NCBI GenBank assembly: GCA_017861475.1
Contig: JAGFXV010000077.1
Span: 1-6,902, forward strand
Direction: 5' to 3'
Source of the DNA: Bacillota bacterium
Lineage (GTDB): Bacteria; Bacillota; Syntrophomonadia; Syntrophomonadales; Syntrophomonadaceae
Length of the DNA: 6,902 nt
Made by a program: the position numbers and the translations under genes. Below the pieces are notes generated by a model. The model had not been told where the DNA came from, made no database searches, and saw only the letters and a program-made list of their open reading frames with translations. Positions within the stretch are counted from its first letter, which is position 1, and every line of letters begins with the position of its first letter. Below, in pieces: positions 5,675 to 6,902 of this stretch.

Positions 5675-6423
5675 CTACTTTACCCACTCCCCATCATCCG
5701 GCACGTACACTTGCCGGGTCAGGTTATTTTCAGCCAAATACCGTTTTAATTCCTGCCGGGACAAGGAACAGTGGTTCCAGGCTTCCATATGAACGACGAT
5801 GACTTTTGCTGCAGGAGCGTGTTTGCACACCTGAGCGATATCTTCTTTGGTCATGGTAATCGGATCGCCGCTGCTGAACTGGGCCGCCCCAGCAAAACAA
5901 AGCACAATCTGTGGGTTATATGTCTCCAGCGCATCCTTAACGTCTGCACACCAGATGGTGTCTCCCGTAATATAAAGAGAAGGTTCATTTTCAGTCTGAA
6001 GTACAAATCCGGAAACCAGCCCCATCTTTTCACCTATTTCACCGGTGCCGTGACGCCCCGAAGTCCTGTTGATGTGATTCCGTTCCATTGACTTGGTTTA
6101 TCGATGCTTTGAATATTCGTAAAACCCGCAGCACGAATCTTTTCTTCATCCACGGGCTGACAAAACAACGGAATATCATGCGGCAGTATTTGCATGGCGG
6201 TGTCATCAAAGTGGTCGCGATGGGTATGGGTGACCATAACTGCCTCTGCGTTTGTTAACATTTCCGGATCGACCGGTAAATCCACCAAAGGGTTGTCGGA
6301 AGTATTCGCCACTCCCGGAACCGCCGTCATCGTCCTGGCCCCGTTCAACATCGGGTCCAGCAGAATCTTCCGGCCGCCGATATTGATGATAACCGTTGCA
6401 TGGCGGATAAGTTGAATGTCCAT
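5675..6423 (-). pseudogene. Metallo-beta-lactamase-fold hydrolase interrupted by a single frameshift
   Basis: The N-terminal part (6423 down to about 6067) starts MDIQLIRHATVIINIGGRKI and has LLDPML, then the metal-binding HTHRDH at residues 66-71. It runs to WNGIT before leaving frame and stopping at 6034-6036. The C-terminal part resumes in another frame with RTSGRHGTGEIGEKMG. It carries YITGDTIWC (a metal-ligand Asp), QIVLCFAGAAQF, and VIVVHMEAWNHC (the last metal-binding His). Adding one base near 6066-6072 joins both parts into about 249 residues, the normal size for UlaG-like MBL-fold hydrolases. The start has AGGAGG (6431-6436) with a 7-base spacer. The substrate cannot be told from sequence. 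The shift has no long homopolymer or evident slippery heptamer, so it is either a one-base deletion or an assembly error. Confidence 0.85.
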
Positions 6424-6537
6424 TGCTATACCTCCTGATCTTTTGTGTCACGGGTACATGTCATGAGGACGGACTCTTTGAATACTATTCGGAGTTTTCA
6501 AAAACCCCATCCTCCAAGGCTCCATACATTTTTACCC

Positions 6538-6582
6538 ATTATACCGAATTCAACTTATAAATCCCACCGGTTCTTCCGGCAA
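6538..6582 (-). promoter_or_regulatory. Candidate promoter(s) for the MBL-fold hydrolase gene
   Basis: On the - strand TTGCCG (6582-6577, 4/6 to TTGACA) and TATAAG (6559-6554, 5/6 to TATAAT) are separated by exactly 17 bases. A perfect TATAAT lies slightly downstream at 6543-6538 but lacks a good -35. Either would give a leader of roughly 110-125 bases before the ribosome binding site at 6431-6436. Confidence 0.45.
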
Positions 6583-6824
6583 ACTCCTTGATTCATTTTC
6601 TCGAGTTTTGCTTTTATTCCATGAAGTACGCCCCTTCATCTCTGGGGGTTTCATTTCTTTTGGTTTCCTGTGTATTCTTGTTGGCTTGGCTGTTCAGGTT
6701 TTATATTGTAGACTGAATGAAAGTCCGACAATATTTATTATGTGTACGGTATTTTTTAAAGATACAAAAACATATTAAAAAAAAGAATGAAGTTTAGTTT
6801 TTATGAAACGGAAGTGGAATAATC
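6583..6824. other. Divergent intergenic region between the hydrolase and the hypB-like gene
   Basis: I see no supported gene here. The + strand is pyrimidine-rich from about 6591 to 6700. Short - strand open stretches read 6550-6654 (34 residues, with a peptide SRSLPEEPVGFIS) and 6617-6700 (no start). They resemble translated remnants but have no domain I recognise. The right part is AT-rich and holds the dyad and candidate promoter before the hypB-like gene. Confidence 0.5.
6703..6741 (+). promoter_or_regulatory. Promoter candidate overlapped by a two-layer dyad upstream of the hypB-like gene
   Basis: CTGAAT (6713-6718, 3/6 to TTGACA) and TATTAT (6736-6741, 5/6 to TATAAT) are 17 bases apart. 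Across them lies an outer inverted repeat, ATATTGT (6703-6709) and ACAATAT (6728-6734), separated by 18 bases. An inner repeat, GACT (6711-6714) and AGTC (6722-6725), sits within it. A dyad over the -35 fits a repressor operator or an RNA hairpin. A nickel-responsive regulator is conceivable given the downstream gene, but the half-sites do not match the NikR sites I know. Confidence 0.35.
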
Positions 6825-6902
6825 ATGGACGATTATAAAGTGATTGAGGTCAAGCAAAACATTTTAGGAAAAAATGATCGGCAAGCAAAATCGTTACGAG
6901 AA
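6825..6902 (+). CDS. hypB: N-terminus of a HypB-like hydrogenase nickel-incorporation GTPase (3' truncated by window edge)
   Basis: Only 26 residues are visible, with VIEVKQNILGKNDRQAKSLRE as the recognisable part. HypB proteins in anaerobic Bacillota and other groups start with a similar (V/I)xVxxxxLxxNDxxAxxxR segment just before the P-loop GTPase domain. The P-loop that would settle the call lies beyond the window. HypB is a cytoplasmic GTPase that works with HypA to load nickel into [NiFe] hydrogenases. The start ATG has a weak purine-rich site (AGTGGA, 6813-6818) 6 bases upstream. A roughly 400-base untranslated region with promoter signals precedes it, so it may be the first gene of a hyp operon. 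The assignment rests on a short motif and is moderate. Confidence 0.65.
   Translation, partial: MDDYKVIEVKQNILGKNDRQAKSLRE

Noticed and set aside
6034..6088. ATG at 6088 as the start of a separate gene encoding the C-terminal hydrolase half
   Set aside because: It has no ribosome binding site, its first residues are an out-of-frame reading of the upstream half, and the domain is continuous across the shift.

Overview
The window most resembles a low-to-mid GC anaerobic Bacillota (Firmicutes) chromosome, with Clostridia or Negativicutes as the likeliest classes. The signs are strong GGAGG-type ribosome binding sites, a Bacillus-type sigma-D -10 box, a stalk protein with a copper-amine-oxidase-N-like domain, a CheX-type chemotaxis phosphatase, and what looks like the start of hypB (nickel hydrogenase maturation). 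I cannot name a genus from the sequence alone.

Layout, left half (+ strand). The window opens inside a gene whose C-terminus is a copper-amine-oxidase-N-like stalk domain (to 1295). It is followed by a structured intergenic region with a strong intrinsic terminator (1391-1434). An extended -10 promoter (1487-1495) then drives a small cysteine-rich thioredoxin-fold-like protein (1536-1859). Next comes ndk, nucleoside diphosphate kinase (1982-2425), with a textbook Shine-Dalgarno. Bases 2467-2688 hold no confident gene. A sigma-D-like promoter (2689-2713) precedes a broken chemotaxis locus: the first residues of a CheY-type receiver (from 2801 or 2810) are joined out of frame to the last two thirds of a CheX-type phosphatase (to 3182).

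Layout, right half (- strand). A 737-residue membrane-anchored SPFH/flotillin-like protein (3295-5508) ends at its own intrinsic terminator (3229-3266). Four tandem units of exactly 74 residues are inserted between its membrane anchor and its SPFH/coiled-coil part, with degenerate units on both sides. Upstream of it, in the same orientation, is a metallo-beta-lactamase-fold hydrolase (5675-6423) that is split by one frameshift but otherwise carries the family's metal-binding motifs. A roughly 400-base divergent intergenic region follows. It contains candidate promoters for both directions and a two-layered dyad. The last 78 bases are the start of a + strand gene that looks like hypB.

The genes do not form one obvious pathway. 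The most unusual object is the repeat-expanded flotillin-like protein. Two of the seven loci seen, the chemotaxis locus and the hydrolase, appear damaged, so this looks like a slowly eroding housekeeping/accessory stretch and not a compact operon. I do not see a CRISPR array, an rRNA or tRNA gene, a transposase or a phage gene.
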